64,000 bases of DNA from Trogon surrucura (Eukaryota > Chordata > Aves > Trogoniformes > Trogonidae), in assembly GCA_020746105.1 (NCBI GenBank), contig CM036642.1, positions 1,519,501 to 1,583,500 of the forward strand, read 5' to 3'. The notes under the pieces were generated by a model. It did not search any database, was not told the DNA's origin, and saw nothing but the letters and a program-made list of their open reading frames with translations. Below, one piece after another: positions 60,782 through 64,000 of the stretch. A program made the translations under genes and the position numbers. The number at the start of each line of letters is the position of its first letter. The stretch's first letter is position 1.

Positions 60782-62582
60782 GTATATTTTGGGGGGATGG
60801 AGAAGAGTGGGGGGGGAAAAAGAAATCATGTGGGATGTCAAGTCTTGACTGAAAGAATTTGGGGCATCGGTGCAAACTGAGGGTGTGCTTTGGGCTTATA
60901 CCCAACCAAGTAATTCTTGGATTTCCAGCTGTGATTCTCTACCAGGGAGCACAGTACTTTGTTCCTATAAAACCTGTAAAATCACTCGCATTTGTCCAGC
61001 GACTTCCCTCCCAAGGTGCTAAGCAGTGACACAGGTTATTGCGGCAGTTTAGCGGCATCGCAAAAGTAATTTAGACAGTAAAAGTGCGATGGGAATTTAG
61101 GTTCCTATTTGTCCTTTCTGGAAAGCGAGGTCAGAGCCTGCTCTTATAACTGGTGGAAATAACTCGGTTTGTGCTGTGATTCTTGATGATGTTTTAATAT
61201 TAACAAAGGGGCCTCCTGTAAGCACACTTATTACAAAATGTTCTTGGCTGCTGCTTATATTCTGTAGGGACTGAACACAATGCATTGAAAGAAAATGCTG
61301 AATTCTCTCCACTGACTGTGCTTAGATTACCACCGAGTCCTTTTATGAAAGGTGTCAGAAGGGATCGGTGGCTCTGGTTTAGGACTTAGCTGAAAGCTGA
61401 TATCTGGAGTGGTAATTTTCCTCTGGCATCTCGCTGGGTCGCGGTTCAGCGCCGACTCGGGGAGGAGCGCACACGCTGCCTGCGCTCGATTTCGGAGCTT
61501 GCAGCATGGCCCCCAGCGTCGCATCGAGTGCGGACGGTTGCGAGATCTTTGCGAGCTGACGTGACACGCGCCAGCTCCGTTCAGACGAGTAAGCCCGATG
61601 CTGGTCCAACCTCTGAACTCTGGAGCACAGTTTAGTGTCAGTGGAAACTTCCCACCTAAACCAGGACGGGACATTTGGCCGGTATTTTGTTCTGCCAAGT
61701 GTTCCCTGTTTTGAAGCGTTCATGGTGCTCCCGACACCTCTCTGTTTTTCTTCTCCCACACCTGCTTTTGTGCTTTGACAGAACCAGCCTCGCTTGTGTT
61801 TTCATTTCCTTCGTTGCATTAAGTGATGTCAAGTAAAGATCTGTGGTTGGTTTGGTTTTTTTTTCCCCTTGTAATACGAGAGGATTCCATCCCAGAGGAG
61901 TTATTGCGACTTGCATGGAAAGAATGCAGATTTTTGCCATGTGCTCCCAACACCCTCCCTTTTCTTTTATGCTGATGGAAAAAAAGGAGGAAAGCAGCTT
62001 TGTGTGATAAATCTAAATGATGTATGCAGCTGGGTAGATGAGAGTACGCAGCGGTCAGGAACCGGATAGCAAAACGCACACCGTGCAGGGTAATCGGCTC
62101 GTTTGTCACTCCCGAGCGCAGCGCTCCGCCTAGTTTGTTAGAAAGGAGAAGACGCTGCGTAACAGCACGTTTCAAAGTGACAACGATTCCAACGAGACAG
62201 AAATTCTCTCCTTTCCCTGGTCTGTGCTAGTCACGTCGCTCGTAAAATTTCTCACAGGTCAGCCTCTATAATCTTTGGCTGAAGCAGTGATAGGCACGAG
62301 CGGAGAGGAGCTTGCTTGGCCGTTATTTTAATTGCCTGTGTCCGATGAGAAGATACGAGGGCAAGAGCGTCACCTACCTGCAGCACTTCTTGAATGCTGG
62401 AGGTGGAGGTGATCTGCTGAGAGCATCAGCGGGCACCCAGCAGGAAAGCGTTAGCGTAGCCGCATTTTGTTGATGGCGTGTGATTTCAACCTGGAGAAAT
62501 CTTGTTGTCTGCTGAATGTTCTCAGCGTGTCTTTCAGTGGGTGGGGGGAAATAATCACTGGTTGTATGATTTGCGATTTCAG
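60782..62582 (+). other. PRDM10: PRDM10 intron
   Basis: 1801 bp. Nothing recognised. Confidence 0.84.
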
Positions 62583-62810
62583 GACTTGCTGCATTTTTCC
62601 AGCAAGGGGCAGTTTGACGAGGCCAGCCAAGCCACGCTGAATGGGTTGGAGCAGCAGGAGCAGACTCCGGTGCCGTCGGAGGCGCAGCCGGCACTGGAGC
62701 AGCAGGCGGAAAACCACCCGCTACAAATGCAGCCGCAGCCCGAGGAGATCACGGTGCCTATGCAGAGCACCATGACAGCAGATGACATGAGGCGAGCGAA
62801 GCGTATCAGG
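62583..62810 (+). CDS. PRDM10: PRDM10 exon: Gln-rich linker (residues 472-547)
   Basis: 76 codons, phase 0 to 0: [20 protein letters not shown], a Gln/Glu/Pro-rich stretch, then [13 protein letters not shown]. In mammals MRRAKRIR is followed closely by the main zinc-finger array. Acceptor GATTTCAG, donor GTAAGC. The linker is the least conserved part of the visible protein. Confidence 0.96.
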
Positions 62811-64000
62811 GTAAGCACGGAGGACGGCGGATCACGTCTTCCCTCGCCCTCTCCGTTTGCCGTAACCTGCCTGCCAGGCCCAGCTGGTCTCTTTCTCTCG
62901 CTGTCGCGCTCCTTCCCAAATCCCCAAGAAAGCATCTCGTTCCTAGCGATTTTCTTTGCGCCAAGAGGACAGATCTCACGTTCAGGGGCTGGGATCTCGT
63001 GAGATGCTAGTGAGAACTGGTGCACTGGTTGGAGCTGGTTCAATTCCAGCACAGTAACTCTTTGACAGAAGCGCAGCCCGTCCAAGCTGGCGAGCAGGAG
63101 GCTGAATCACGGCGCTGTGGCACAGACTAATGACTTGTTCACGGCACCATCTGTGTCTCAGGACTCTTTTCTTGCCACTAGTTGCCAAAGAAGAACCGTG
63201 ACCTCGGTTTAGATCCACTTAGGTGGTGATGATGATGATATTTAGTGATAAAATCCTTTCTTAGGGTAAGAGAAACCTGCCTTGTGAGGTGAAAACCTGT
63301 GCTAGGGGCTTTGTGTACCGACAGCAAACAGTTTGAGCCTGAGCTTTCTGTCAGCTGGGTGAGCTGTTTTTTTCTCTACTGTGTGTGGGAGGGAAATGAT
63401 TCAAGCGAATAATCCTTCAAGCTGTGTAACTGTGAGATCGGTTTATTTAGCCTAAAATCTTTTTTTCTTCCGTGTGTAAAATTTTGATTACAGGAAGGAA
63501 CAGCTGCAATTGGGGTAAGAATTCATTTTTAGGGGATGAGAAAGGATTAGGAGTTGAGTAACTGTTCCGTAAGGAAGATGTTGAGCCAAATTTTGCTCTC
63601 AGCTTCTAGCAATATATGTGTGAGACCAGTGGTGGTGGTACCCCATAAATGCAGCAGCGTATCTTGAAGGAAGAAACTGGCTCAGGCACATCAAGACTGT
63701 AGAATTTTTCACCGTATAAAATGCTCGCGCTCCCTAAATGACAGGTTTATACCAGTAATTTGACGTTCATATCTTAAAAGCTTGGGGGATTTTTACTGAG
63801 CGCGTTGAAGGGTGGGTAACGAGAGTACAAAGATGCTGAGTTTTTGACAGTCAAGAGCGTGGGTAGTTACTGCTTACGATATCCTTGGTAGAAAGCTGAA
63901 GCCTGGGTGTGATGGGAGGAGAAAGCCTTGCCTGATCCCCTGAACTTTAGAACCCAAGGGGCGAACCTGAAATCTTCTTAAACAGTCATTGTGGAAAGAA
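62811..64000 (+). other. PRDM10: PRDM10 intron, continuing past the window
   Basis: 1190 bp visible, with a possible 21-nt microexon at 63494-63514. The next certain exon (zinc-finger array) is not in the window. Confidence 0.8.
63494..63514 (+). other. PRDM10: Candidate 21-nt PRDM10 microexon
   Basis: A T-rich tract (CTTTTTTTCTTCC, about 63459-63471) and GATTACAG precede 63494; GTAAGA follows 63514. The 21 nt between them read EGTAAIG in phase 0, matching the phase-0 end of the preceding exon, and would keep the frame. It has no counterpart in the mammalian protein I recall. Could be chance. Confidence 0.3.

Larger units (their letters stand above)
48642..64000 (+). other. PRDM10: PRDM10 gene, 5' part (11 coding exons; 3' part beyond the window)
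   Basis: PRDM10 is a nuclear sequence-specific transcription factor of the PRDM family. In mammals it is needed for early development and activates genes including FLCN. The eleven exons here join into exactly 547 codons with no stop. Order: N-terminal region (1-146), acidic linker (about 147-213), cysteine/histidine motif WCEEC...CPKH (about 216-233), PR domain (about 234-380), first C2H2 finger (about 398-420), RG-rich/AT-hook segment (428-450) and Gln-rich linker (to 547). The run of further C2H2 fingers and the C-terminal activation region lie to the right of 64000. The distance from the APLP2 start codon to this start codon is about 21.5 kb, head to head. Confidence 0.97.

Noticed and set aside
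1-64000. CR1, LTR, endogenous virus, tRNA, rRNA and CRISPR content
   Set aside because: I looked for CR1 3' octamer repeats, long terminal repeats, retroviral-type frames, tRNA cloverleaf signals and regular spaced repeats and found none I could support. Small degraded fragments could be missed without a library search.

Overview
The window is vertebrate nuclear DNA, most likely from a bird, and probably from a GC-rich, gene-dense microchromosome. It carries the 5' parts of two conserved genes lying head to head: APLP2 (amyloid precursor-like protein 2) on the minus strand and PRDM10 (PR/SET-domain zinc-finger factor) on the plus strand. This is the arrangement I recall for human 11q24.3. I infer a bird from the compact introns, the lack of any recognisable SINE, L1 or other dispersed repeat, the high CpG content and the close match of the coding exons to tetrapod orthologues. 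Another sauropsid is not excluded.

Layout. Bases 1-27272 hold APLP2 exons 1-8 read right to left: signal peptide, growth-factor-like domain, copper-binding domain, acidic region, alternatively spliced Kunitz (KPI) exon, and the first 33 bases of the exon that leads into the E2 domain. Intron 1 is about 18 kb. A CpG-island promoter without a TATA box covers about 26.85-27.76 kb. From there to 39.45 kb no protein-coding gene is visible. Two convergent poly(A) signals near 33.3 and 33.5 kb hint at non-coding transcripts running inwards from the two promoters. A second CpG island (about 39.45-41.35 kb) is the PRDM10 promoter region. It contains three tandem CTCF-like motifs, repeated CCAAT boxes and one TATA-like element. 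PRDM10 exons then run from 48.64 kb to beyond the right edge, encoding residues 1-547: N-terminal region, acidic stretch, zinc-binding motif, PR domain, first C2H2 finger, RG-rich/AT-hook segment and a Gln-rich linker. The downstream finger array lies outside the window.

All exon borders were placed by matching the translation to the known protein families and checking splice sites and reading phase. The seven complete APLP2 exons plus the partial one, and the eleven PRDM10 coding exons, join in one open frame each. The two genes have no known direct functional link; they share an intergenic regulatory region. The points most worth checking are a GC donor in PRDM10 with a competing in-frame GT donor 12 nt downstream, a possible 21-nt PRDM10 microexon, two tandem upstream ORFs in the PRDM10 leader, the triple CTCF-like array, and the possible convergent non-coding transcripts.
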